A stretch of 64,000 nucleotides of DNA. It comes from Casuarius casuarius. Taxonomy: Eukaryota > Chordata > Aves > Casuariiformes > Casuariidae. Each line of letters opens with the position of its first letter. The first letter of the stretch is position 1. Below the pieces are notes generated by a model that did no database searches, was not told the DNA's origin, and worked only from the letters and a program-made list of their open reading frames with translations. Of this stretch, positions 38,101 to 49,353 are shown one piece after another. The stretch spans positions 1,500,618 through 1,564,617 of the forward strand of contig PTFA01000005.1 in assembly GCA_003342895.1 (NCBI GenBank). Direction: 5' to 3'. The position numbers and the translations under genes are program-made.

Positions 38101-40962
38101 GCAATTGTCAACAACATCTCATTCTATCCTACACAGGAGAGCTTTTGAACAAGAAAAGAAATCCAAAATCAATAGAATGATATAACAGATGCATGCATTA
38201 TTATTTAAATTTATTTGAAAACTATGAAATACAGTCATCACTTGCATAAAACAGACTGCTTTATCTAGTCATAAATGCCAATCCATTATACTAGCTCTCT
38301 GCTACTTTTGTCCAAATATATCAGTTTAAAGATAATTTCTTCCTCTTCTGAATCACAACATTCAGGCTACAAATGAGGCATCATGAAAAGAGGGATTCCT
38401 GTGGTAGTGATGAACACTGCTGGAGCACTGACCGTAATCCATACGAGAACACTGGTACAGCTAACACAACAGAATAACTCACCAGTTAAGAAAGGACAGG
38501 TCTAATCTCAAAGTAATTAATTTCTTCAACTGTATAAGCAAGACTATTTTCATCCATATTTTTGCTAACATTGGTAAAGTTCGCTATGAACAAGGCTGAT
38601 AAAGCAAGCATTTCTGAAATTCTTGAATTTCTTCCTGTGACTGGAGTGGCAGATAGAGAAAACAGATGAATTGCATTAAAATACTTGTTTTAATCTGTCT
38701 GCTATCAAAAAGATATCAAAAAAGGTGTTTGTAAGGCCTTTAAATGTTTCCCTCAGCATCAGCGCCCTCCCACACCACAAATCCATCCATTACGGTTAAT
38801 GTCTATTTTCAAGGTTGGAGTTACTTATTTTCACTTTTTTGGACTGGTTTGTACCTACAAAGCGTTACGTGTGTTAGAGTAATTTACACGTGCAGTCCCA
38901 TGAGTGCAGACATTGTTATAGCCATACAGACATGTTTACACAAAGATAGCTCAAACCTATGGATTTAGGAAAAGAAGCTACATCAGTGTAAGTCATGCCT
39001 ATAATGACAAAATTGCATTCAGTCTAAGGGTTGTACTAATGATTGTGCTGAGTTAGCCCTTTCTGCTGGGGGCAGAAGAGGGGGGTAGGGGAAAAAACAC
39101 CTTTAACCGTAATAGTTAAAGTGCTATAAAAAAATCTGTGCGTGCAGCCCAGGTCTTATAAGGAAATGTTCTTAAACATTTATTTCACGAAGCACAAGGT
39201 TTCAATCAACAGCCACTGGAGACTCTGGGGTCATGATCTTCCCTGAGCTCAGCCCCCTCAGTCTTCTGCATAAAGGTCAGAGAGGTTTATCCTCGAAGAA
39301 TGAATTTGCCTTCCAAACACTTTGACTACAGAATAAACAGTTTCTAAGCCAGCTTGCAAAACTCTTAGCATTGTTTTCTAAGAAATATACAAATCCTGAT
39401 GCAGCATACTAAGAGATTTCATATTCATACTCTCTGTGGACTCTTTACAAATTAAGGGCCTGTAAAATCTTGAGTCTTTATTAAGTCTGTCAGCAACAAG
39501 TAAGTTGAGAAGAACACCATATGTTAACTTTAGAAGTCCACTGGGTGCATACATGGTATTCTTCAGCTATCCCACTGGCTTACAGTGCTTCTTACATCTT
39601 GATGTGTTAGCTTATTCATACCATGCCGGTGAATATGTATTATGAATGCTCATGCTTGGCATCAGCTGGACTTGCATCAAAACTGAAATATCATGAGGCT
39701 GCTGGAATATGCTCTGATGGGTGACAGAAGTTTGAAGAAGAAGTAGAAATAATAACACTTTGTAGCACCCAATGCAGTAAGGGAAAACACAAAATAATGC
39801 CTTTAAGATGTATTTGCAAATCCTGATCTGAATACTTTAGGGATTAAATGTTAAGATTAAGAAATGCTAGTAAATGCCACTTGGTCAAAACTAAAATGGA
39901 AGAGTTCTCTTCAGCAGAACTTCATGTGGTATTTTAAAAGAAGTTATATCTTATTTTTCATTTGATAAAACATTCCAGCCCCGTTTCATCCATTGCTTCT
40001 ATTTGATTGGGCTGTCTGGTGCCTGAACCCTACAGAGTTGCCATGCTGCAAGTAACATGATATATATTTCTTTAGTATCCGCTGGTGATAAGTTACATTA
40101 CTGAAAATCATCCAGGAAAGTATACCTGTTAATTTTGCTTTAGATGGATTCCATTAAAAAGTGCAAATCTTGGCAGGAACTGGGGTGAGACTTGCCCACT
40201 GTCTGGGTCCCTTTCCCACCTAGCCAACTGGGCAGACTTTTTAGTTCATTATCACCTCATCAGTGTTCCTGTCAGCTGCCAACAGTGAGAAAAGAGTAAG
40301 CCACTCACTAATTCCTGGCCTTTCTGCCTCCACTGACGCAGCAGTAAATCCAGAACAGATGGACGCTCTTTAACCCTCTCAGTCCAACCACCTAGTTTAA
40401 TCAGTCTAACCAAGCCACTCATCTCAGAACAAGGAATGACTGACAGCTGCAGGATGACTGAGGGACTGAATTGTTGCAACTCAGATCCAGAACAGAAAAC
40501 ACCGTTTTATCTCCATTATACTATTGCTTTGGGAAGCAGCCGGCCAAAGGCACCAGGCCCATTAGGTAAGGCACAAGCGCAGACCTTCTGGTGAAGAAGA
40601 AAAAGCAGTAGAGGAAGAGATGATAAGAATGGGAAGATTATTAAACATTAAGATCTCACTACACAAAATCATTATATGAGCTATGAATGAAGACCAGAAG
40701 GCATTTACTCAAAGCAAGGGCTTTTTTGTTTTGTAAGTGAAGTTGCAGTTCAAGCCAATCTAACAGCTTACACTTGCAGTCTTTTTTTTTCCACAGGCCA
40801 CAAGACATAAATTTCCAAACTTGCCTTGTGCTGTCTGGGGCTTATCTGACCATGGATTGCCATTTCAGTGCACTACGCCAGCAGAAAACTAACTTCACAA
40901 AAATGTGGACATCTTTTCGCTAGGTTAGTGATTTGAATTAGTTCTGTTTAAGGGAGGAACAA

Positions 40963-40986
40963 GGCGGGGGGGGCGGGGGGGGAAGG
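40963..40986 (+). repeat. G-rich run with G-quadruplex potential
   Basis: GGC, a G8 run, C, a further G8 run and AAGG occur in 24 bases. Four or more G-tracts are available within a short span, so a quadruplex on the + strand is plausible. The ERC1 transcript would carry the C-rich complement. Confidence 0.7.
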
Positions 40987-41379
40987 ACCAGATGGGTCAG
41001 CAGTGGGACCAACTCAGACTGCTCCGCATCCTGAACACAGTTCCTAATGTGCCCTGGAACATGTTTTTAGTATTTGCCTGTATACCAGAGAGCTGTATAC
41101 CACAGCTTCACTGACACAGTAAGGTACAATGAGAAATTGTACGTAAAATTTAAAATGCTTCTAAAAGGGGATTTTACTGAATCATAACATCAAGAAGAAT
41201 TCTTCTGTTTATTTTCGTTTTCATATACTTCAACAAGGCCTAAACAACTACGTGAGGAGAGCATGGCAAACTCTAATACTTTGAGAGAGAGAGATTTTCT
41301 TTTTAAGATCCTCTGTATGATTTTATTTTCCTTGACCTAATGCAGAAGGTATTAATAAAGAAACAGTATTATAATACCG

Positions 41380-41530
41380 GGGCACCTCAAAGAGTTCTAC
41401 ATATAGTAAAGACTTCAAGAAAACTTTCACAGAATTCATATGAGACAAGGTAGTGGTATCTCCAGCTCAGAGCTCGGAAACTGTTAAGTGATTTGGCTAA
41501 GGTCAAATTGTATGTCAGTCATGGCATTCT
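41380..41530 (-). mobile_element. CORE-SINE/MIR-like relic
   Basis: The + strand shows the reverse-complement order of a MIR-type SINE: 'ggcacctcaaagagttctacat', 'tttcacagaattcatatgagacaaggtagtggtatc', then 'ggaaactgttaagtgatttggctaaggtcaaattgtatgtcagtca'. The 'gttaagtgatttggctaaggtca' block is the most conserved part of the family. Edges are approximate. Confidence 0.6.
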
Positions 41531-43984
41531 GGAGCATCTTATGTATAAAAAGTAAGAAAGGACAATGAGGAACTAGTTCAAAGAGCAGTAACAAAATGAT
41601 AATGTATTCATAAAATCAAAGTCTAAGTCCAGGAAAAAATCAGAAATAAGTTTGGCCATGGACCAGGCCATATCTTTACTGACTGATAGGTGCACAGCCT
41701 TTGATACAGCTGACCAGAGACATGCTGGGTCAGCTCTATCTGACAGCTCTGAATACAGATAAGAGCACAGCATAAGTCAGTAGAAGCAACAACATGGCTT
41801 AATTATCCTTCTGTAGATAAGACTGCAGATAAGACTGCTTTTTAACCTCAGAAGTCTTACCTGTGAGACTTTTGTACTTTTTCAACAGGCACATGTAATC
41901 ATAATGTGAGGAACAGGATAATAAAGGAGAAGAAAAACTGAAGAGTCAGTTAGCATCTTGCCCTGTATCATGTAAATACTAGATATGAACAATATTATCT
42001 CCTGTTTATCTAAGGCCCTAACTGAAACCAGTTTTCTGAATCCAGGAGAGGTTCATGAACACGATACGGAAAAGGAAGCTTTAAAGTACAAAAATGAATT
42101 TCAGCACTTCTAGAGACACTAGTTGTAATGAAAGAATATGAACACCATTTTGCCCCTGTATTTTTGATAAGGAAATTGTGCCCCTCTCTGAATTTGGATT
42201 TTTCAATCATGAGCCATGCATTCCTGACTTCTTGACTAAATCACTGTAAGTTTTTGAATTTAACTACATAATCACAACTTCAATACTTGTTAGAAGATGA
42301 TAAATCATAACGCTCTGTATATTCACTAATGCAATGTGCTTAGGGCACATCTTCATCCCTAAAACTGGCCTTCTACATATCATTTGATAAAACTCAAAAT
42401 TTTGCTCCTTATCTTTAGAAGTCTTCCACAGCACTAACAAATATTTCCAAGATTACAATGTTCTTGTAGAATAGTGGAACAGCCAGCCTTGTGTGAGGAG
42501 GAGAAAGACTCATCTTTGTTTTTTGTCTTTTTGGTTGTTACTGCAGTCATATTTAAGAAAACATTAGTTTTGAATGAGTTTTTCTGTAGTTATCAAGCTT
42601 TGTGATATCCTTAATGGTAGTCTGGGAGTGAGTTCTAGTTTCATTGGCCAGTTGCTGAAATAAAGACGAGCTTCTTGTAACTGTGAAATAGAGTGGGAGA
42701 ATATTTGTGTGTTTTTAATATTATAATTCTGTGAAGCACATAGATACACTGTCATAAACAACAAAAATCTTGATAACGTTGAATTTTAATTTTGAAAAGA
42801 AGACAGAGCAAGAATATCTAGCAAGTATGCAAGGATATTAGGATGAAATCAGGGATCTAATGTTCTTTGTCAAAAAAAAAATAAATTGCATAAGATAAAA
42901 TTTAAAAAGGTAACATTTAGTTAAATCATTGAAAGAGGTATCAAATATATTTTCCAATCATCCTCAAAGTGGGAGGTGAAAGTTAATCAGCTACTAGCAA
43001 TGTTTTAGGATCCAATTACTCTTCTACAACTCCATGGGAAAAAAACTCCATTAAAAGACTCGTTCAACCTCAGTGATTATGACTAACCTATGATGTGGGA
43101 GTGGCTTGACTGGAAGTGTTTTGGAAATAATCACTCCAAAGCTTTTAGGAAAGTATGTGATCTGAAATGTCACCAGAACAACAACTCCTACTTTCCATGA
43201 GCCAGGGCACTGTGCTTCTGAATAAGAAATGGAGGACCCTAACTGAGAACCTACCTCCTTAGATGTGCCAAAAGAGATGAGGGAAGTTCAACTGAAACTC
43301 TGAGCAGGTCCTGCAGCACCGAATATGATTATGATGTCAAATTTGGGGAAGTCAATACATCTGCCATCACTCCAAGATGACCTCTGTTAGTGCTGAGAAC
43401 CTGTCTGACAAGAGTGACGTCTAGTCTCTCTAACTGATGCTGACGGGGATGATTCAGTTCCTGGTGCATGTTTTGGGATTCAGTTGCCTAAACAAAGGCA
43501 TCGAATGCCATATGAGCTGTCCTAGGATAAGTGAGACATTCAAAAGGCCAGCCATGTGACATAGAATATATGGAAGATCCATGCCTTTCTGAAGTGGCAT
43601 TTGGAGGTCCAGTGGGATATCCCAGTGCATCTGAAATGGCAATAGAGTCCTGCGCTCAGACAACTGCATCTCTAGGTTTTGAAGGCCTACCAAAGAAAGG
43701 AGAGAAAGTGAAGACTTGAGGAACAGAAAAGACGGGGAACAACCTAAGTGTGTACCTCTTGATCTCTGTCAGAACAATTTTGTATCATGAACAAGAAAAC
43801 TAATTTTAATATTGCCCTTTAAAAATACTTCAGTATTGCCCTTTATTCATTTGCAATGGAATATAAACCGGATTTGTGGCAAAAAACCCCCCACCTCCTT
43901 GTAAATGAAATCTAATATCGGAGCGCAAATGACCTTTTGGTAGTTTGGTGTCTTGAGTGCAGTCTGGAAACCACTCCACTACAA

Positions 43985-44165
43985 GCAACCCAAATGATTT
44001 TTCACAAGTCATTTAATTTTTCTGTGCTGAGTTTTACTTATCTATAAATAAGAATAATACCTATTTTTTCAGAGAGGTATTCTGAGAATTAATATGGTGT
44101 TTGTAAAGGCTTTAAGATTCTTAGATGGAAAGTGCTATACAATGTGAAGTATAATCAGAATTGAA
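43985..44165 (+). mobile_element. CORE-SINE/MIR-like relic
   Basis: This is the clearest SINE of the window. 'ttttcacaagtcatttaatttttctgtgctgag', 'acttatctataaataagaataatacctattt', 'gaggtattctgagaattaatatggtgtttgtaaaggctttaagattcttagatggaaagtgctatacaatgtgaagta' follows the MIR-type order almost completely to its 3' end. It is old, with roughly one in five bases changed by eye. It lies antisense to ERC1. Confidence 0.7.
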
Positions 44166-45519
44166 TTATAAGTTATAAATTATAAAAGGCCACATAATTG
44201 AGAAAAAAACCACACCTCTATTCCTAGAAGTATTTTATGATCATGAGGAGAGAAGTTATCATACCCCATTTGGGTTGGCAAACTCATCTTGCTCACTAAA
44301 GGTGTAGGCATGTATTTTTGTGTCACAGTAGACTGCCCTTGAGTTCAGCTGGAAGAGCTGAGAAGCTGGTAATGAAATAGTTCCATTAGACTCTCCTAAT
44401 TCTTACCTCAAAGCAAGACACACACGTACAACATAAACTAGAAAAAAGTGCAAATACAGTTCATGAATTGCAAAGAGGAACGTGATTTTTTTGTTGTTTC
44501 TTCAGTTAATATTTTTAAAAGCTCTAACACTTCTAGAGTTGAAATGATCACGCAAAAGTAGGGCAGATCTGAAATAGATTCCATTTATAGTTGACGCCAT
44601 TTACAAAATGCCAGCATTTGTTGTTAGATGCTAAGATCTCCAATGGTGAGGTTGAATTTACTGATTGCAAGCAGGAAGAACATAATTATATAATAAATAC
44701 ATTATTAATTTTACTAGTAGGACTAGTATCTGAGACCTGGAATGGAAGGACAGTTTTGTAATTTGATCACCTACTTAACCAGTCTGTTTAACAGGTAAAA
44801 AAAAATTACTTTTTTTGTGCTGCAGAAATTGAGTTAGTGCAGAGAGACAGCAGAATTGTTTAAGGGAAACTTTCTGGTGAAGAGAATTAGCTAATATTTT
44901 ATGCAGTTGGGCTGAATTTGAAATATTTTACCTACTGCTGTCTTCTAACAGTGATGGCACATGCTTCACAAGAGAGAAAAAATCTGAGGTGTAGAATGGA
45001 CTGGGTATTAAGGAGGAGGAGAAGCAAGGGCACCAAAAGTTGCTAAGCAGTAGCATTTTTTAAAAATGTTGGTAGTTTACTGCCAACAGTTGAGTACAGC
45101 TGCACTCTCCAAATCAAGTTCTTATATGACAACTGCCAACACACGGTGTGCTCTGAGTATTATCTAGAGAAACCAAAAAATGTCTCTCTGTCCAAATTAT
45201 ATGTCAACTTACTTTGTAACCCTCTTGCAAACCTGGCACTTCATAAAAAGACTACTGAAAAGAAAATTCCTAGAATTTCAGAACGGGTTCCCCCCCAGAC
45301 TGGCTCTATGGAACACACATTCAGTGAAGGACATTCAGACTGTAAAATGCTTCTAAAACAGAGGTATGAAAGAAATTAAATTGCATTAGTCTCCTAGGAT
45401 TAATCTTCATCTTAGAAGGAAAGGATTCTTTAAGAAACTAGGGCTTGGATTCAAAGCCTGATAAAAAATATCGTAGCATTGGCAAAGCAGCACAAACTTC
45501 TAGGGGAAGAAAGTGGCAA

Positions 45520-45625
45520 AGTGGTTGAGAAGTAAGAAGAAAACAGTAGGGGGAAGAAAAAGGAAAATCGTACAGAAAAAAAAGAGGGGGAACATAGAGA
45601 AAGAATGAAAAAAAGAAAACACAGC
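45520..45625 (+). repeat. Purine-rich low-complexity tract
   Basis: About 100 bases are nearly all A and G (for example aaaaaaaagagggggaac and gaatgaaaaaaagaaaac). On the ERC1 strand this is a long polypyrimidine tract, so it could act as a splice-factor binding platform, but no exon follows it convincingly. Confidence 0.6.
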
Positions 45626-47744
45626 ATTTTTCTTTCCCCCCAGTTAGACTAGACTGTGTCTAGAGTTCAGGTAGTCTGTATTTGAAATACTGACCTTGTT
45701 ACAAAGATAAAGGATTTCCTTGGGAATATAGCAACTGAAAAAGATACATTTTGTCCTTTACAGCATCTTTTCCAGACCAGCAGTATCAGTAGGTAGAATG
45801 GGTATGACAGCTTAACTGAAAATCTGTGGCTACTGGTCATGAGGAGTCAAAGCTTCCCTCTTTTCCAAGCAGGCTTATCCTGACAAGAAGCTTATGAAGC
45901 AAAACTTCCATTGACTAAGGTGCAACTGCTTCAAAAATCAAATGACTTAGCAGTGGAAACAGGGTGTAGAACAACTCTGGAAGAACAGTTGAGAGTTTTA
46001 TCCCATACCTTGTACTATAATCTGACAATTATTAAACAGGTATTCCTACACTGCAAATATGTGAAATGATTATTAGATTATACATCTGCCAGGAAACTTA
46101 TCAGAATCTACAGAATCTACAGAAAATTAATTATACTCCTGTATAAAATAAAAATGACATGTACTCTAGACAGGTCACACAAAACACAAGTGATGCACGC
46201 ATATTGCACACACATGAGTTTCTGTACCAGGAAAAAATAGAACAGCAACTGGCTAGGCTAAGGGCACACTAAAGAGTATGCATTTCATTGTTAGGACTCA
46301 CTGGTGTGAATAAAGCATATCTTATTGTACTTTTTATATACTAATTCTACATTGCCATTTTTATATCAGTTAGTAAAACAGAAAAAGAAATCAGAATGGA
46401 GATCTATGAAAATATAATGCATCTCCCATCTACGGGAACAAAGCTTCTTGTTATTTTTATCACTGAGATGAAAACCAGATCGCTACTCAGTGCGATTTCT
46501 GTCCCTCTAAAACTATACTTTTATTAAAGGTCTACAGATTCTCTTTCAGAAACAGGTAACAAAAGAAGAGTTTCATACACTTGGTTATATTTAAGTTGTC
46601 TTGAGAGCATATTTGTCCATAAAATGGAACAATTCAGCCTTTCTATAAATAATGAGTAACTGCACTTAGGGCAATGGAGATATATCCATATACATCACAA
46701 AGTCATTTGGAGCACTCTATCTCCCCAGAATTAGGGCACAAAAACTATAAAGGATGTGTTTTTTCAGCTAGGGTCTTTCTAGGCATCACTGACTGTACTT
46801 TTCAAAGTTACAGCAGCTGAGACTACTGGAGTGAAGCCTTGGTGTGAGGCTGCTTGAAGTGGTTGTGTATGACTACCTAGCTACTTGATTAACGCTGACT
46901 TTAGTTCACAGGCTCCTTCTGTTTGGGCCAAATATAATGCTGACACATTCTGCAGCTCAGCACCAGACGCTCTTTTCATTCTCCAACAGTTCACCTGCAT
47001 TTCTGCATAGGTGCTGGTTTCTTTTGGCTTCAAAGAGAGCTTCACCTGCATTCACCTTTCATTTTTCTGTTTGACATCTTGTTGTTGATTTTCCCTTACT
47101 GCACAAAAGAACTTGCTCCAGTGCCTCTCTCACAACCGCCTCTTTGTAGTAAACGAAAGCCTTAATGATAGATTGTATTTTGATTGCAGACTTGATTAAT
47201 TTTAACTTTGTTTAATTTGCGACCTTTGCCGAGATCTTGAGGGCTGGGAATTGGAGAGCACACTGTACTGGTGTACTTTGGACACTGCAGGTATGTCAGT
47301 TTGTTTCATGCCTTATTTGTCACAAAACCTATGAAATTGTAGTCAAAAGTCAGCTCCATATTTTTCAAGGCAAGGTGAATCGGATTTGTTTTTGTTTCAG
47401 ATTAACATCTTGCTAAATTCATCTAGTTTTTCAAACTTCAAACCAAAGCCCTCACTGACAATGACAATCTAGCATGCAAGACAAATTGGAAATCAGCTTA
47501 GCGAAAGAGAACATACTGCCTTTCTCCACTTACAGCACTGGTAAGGTAAGCATATGCAATTTTATGTGTAGACATTTAGTACAGAGAAAGATGAAGATGT
47601 AGAAAGGGTCTGTATAGGAACATGTTAGAAGAAAAAAATAAAAATGAACATGTATGAATCTTACTTGCACAGTATTTTCTATTACGCATTTGTCTCTTAA
47701 TATAGGCTCCCTACAAACCCACTAGTTTAAGATTTTAATCTGAA

Positions 47745-47895
47745 ATTCTGTGGCCTTGGGTGAACAAATCATTATGTCTTTCGTTTCAATTTACTCATTT
47801 GTGGAACAATGATAATATTTCTCTCTTTTTATAAAAAGACTTTGACATTGAAGATCCTTAAATGGAAACAATTCAACTGCAAAATATTATTAATA
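47745..47895 (+). mobile_element. CORE-SINE/MIR-like relic
   Basis: 'ctgtggccttgggtgaacaaatcattatgtctttcg', 'caatttactcatttgtggaacaatgataatatttctctc', then 'gacattgaagatccttaaatgga' and 'aaatattattaatag' follow the core and 3' half of a MIR-type SINE in order. It lies antisense to ERC1. Confidence 0.55.
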
Positions 47896-48224
47896 GTTGC
47901 ATTAATAATGCTGTTTTGAAGAAAATGCGGCTAGTTGAGGCCATAAAGGCTTTCTCCAAATATCAGCATGAAGAACACACAAAATGGGATAGATATGAGT
48001 GAAATTTCTCATTAGAAATTGAATCTACAAGCCAAAGACAGTGTTAAAGAGAAAACCAAGCCCACAGAATAATACATAAAATAAGCACACATGTATAATA
48101 TATATATTTTTGCAAGATACATTTTTGGTCTTACAGACATTAATTCAGGAAGATACATAATCTGTGCTAAAGAATCACAAGAACTGCAAGATAACACACT
48201 GTCTATCCTCAATTTCATCTAGTC

Positions 48225-48870
48225 TACCCCAAAGCATATCCAACTATATCCAAGCTATTCCTGGTATGTTGATGTAATTTGTCTGTAAAAACCTCCAGAG
48301 AACAGTATTCTACAGGCTCCCTAGACCCTCTCTTCACTTTACTGAGATAATTTTGAATTCTCATCTTGTTCTCCAAAGAGCCTGAATACCCACCTTGGCA
48401 TTCTCTGGCAATGCATATCCTTTGACTCATCAGCCACATCGCAAACAAAAATTTTGAACAGTAGCAGTCTTGCAAGAGACCTCTAAGGAAACCACGTAAT
48501 GCAGGTTTCCATTTTAACAATCAACTACTAATTATTCTTTTCCAAATACCTTCTTATTCATTTTATAGTAGTTCATACAGGAATATAATCCCTAGCTCCA
48601 TGATGAGACAGTTCTGTGAGACAATGACATAAATCCTCTTGAGATCAAAATATATCATATCTACTGCTTTACCACAACTACTACTTGGAATATGGGGACA
48701 CCTAGTTGATTTGTCATGATTTAGTCTCAACAAATTCAGGTTATCTGTTACTTAATACTTTACTATTTTCTGAGCATTTACAAACAGTATTTTTGATTAT
48801 TTACTCCAACAACTTTCTAGGAACTGAAAGTAGGCTGATGAAATCTGTGGCTGCTCAAAGCTACGTGCAC
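48225..48870 (-). mobile_element. Internally deleted CR1 LINE relic
   Basis: Two CR1 regions lie next to each other on the minus strand. At 48,265-48,325 the text resembles the 3' UTR ('gtctgtaaaaacctccagagaacagtattctacaggctccctag'). From about 48,590 it corresponds to ORF2 upstream of the RT loop ('atatatcatatctactgctttaccac', 'tgatttgtcatgatttagtctcaacaaattcaggtta', 'ttgattatttactccaacaactttctaggaactgaaagtaggctgatga'). The middle is missing or unrecognisable. It is a dead copy with the same orientation as ERC1. Confidence 0.7.
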
Positions 48871-48950
48871 TAGTCATCTTTTCACAGTTAGTCAACTTAA
48901 AAAAGAATGAAGTAAAAAAAGTTGGGGTGGGAACGGTATCATTGGCTTTA

Positions 48951-49054
48951 AAGCTTTACACATGACATTAAACTAAATGATTAAACTAGTTGATTCCTAG
49001 ATTAAATAGTGGATACTAGTTTGATCATTTAGTTTAACCTCATGTATAAAACTT
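48951..49054. repeat. 39-bp imperfect inverted repeat (hairpin or MITE-like)
   Basis: The arms 48,951-48,989 and 49,016-49,054 are inverted copies with about 5 mismatches over 39 bp and a 26-nt loop. The inner 30 bp of each arm (48,960-48,989 and 49,016-49,045) differ at only three positions. No transposase, target-site duplication or known family end was seen. It follows directly after the CR1 relic at 48.2-48.9 kb. Confidence 0.8.
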
Positions 49055-49278
49055 GATTCCTTGATTATACAGCAGAAATAAAGTGGCTCAAAAATTTGTA
49101 TCAGTTTTGTTTAAATCAAACTACAATGCTTTCTTAACATCAATTTTAAAGAGAATAAAGCTGTGAAGTGCCAGTGGACTGAAAAGGAACTATCTGTTTA
49201 TAGATAGCCATACCTATTTAGATCTATCAAAGATTACACCATGTCAAATCATGTTTCAGTCTTCCCTACAATCCTGTA

Positions 49279-49353
49279 ATGTACTACATTGTACATGTAC
49301 TACTACTAGTAGCAGTAGTAGTACTAGTACTACTACTACATTGTACAATGTAC
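49279..49353. repeat. Palindromic TAC/GTA repeat cluster
   Basis: This cluster contains a perfect 22-nt palindrome at 49,315-49,336, an 11-bp stem (49,297-49,307 with 49,314-49,324) sharing bases with it, a 16-nt palindrome at 49,337-49,352, and a 14-nt direct repeat (49,282-49,295 and 49,334-49,347). It looks like a TAC/GTA microsatellite that has inverted on itself. The apparent Val/Leu-rich open frame across it is only the repeat being translated. Confidence 0.85.

Noticed and set aside
42640..42700. LTR-like text (ccagttgctgaaataaagacgagcttcttg) suggesting an endogenous retrovirus end
   Set aside because: Only a short polyadenylation-like segment; no paired LTR, primer-binding site or retroviral coding sequence nearby.
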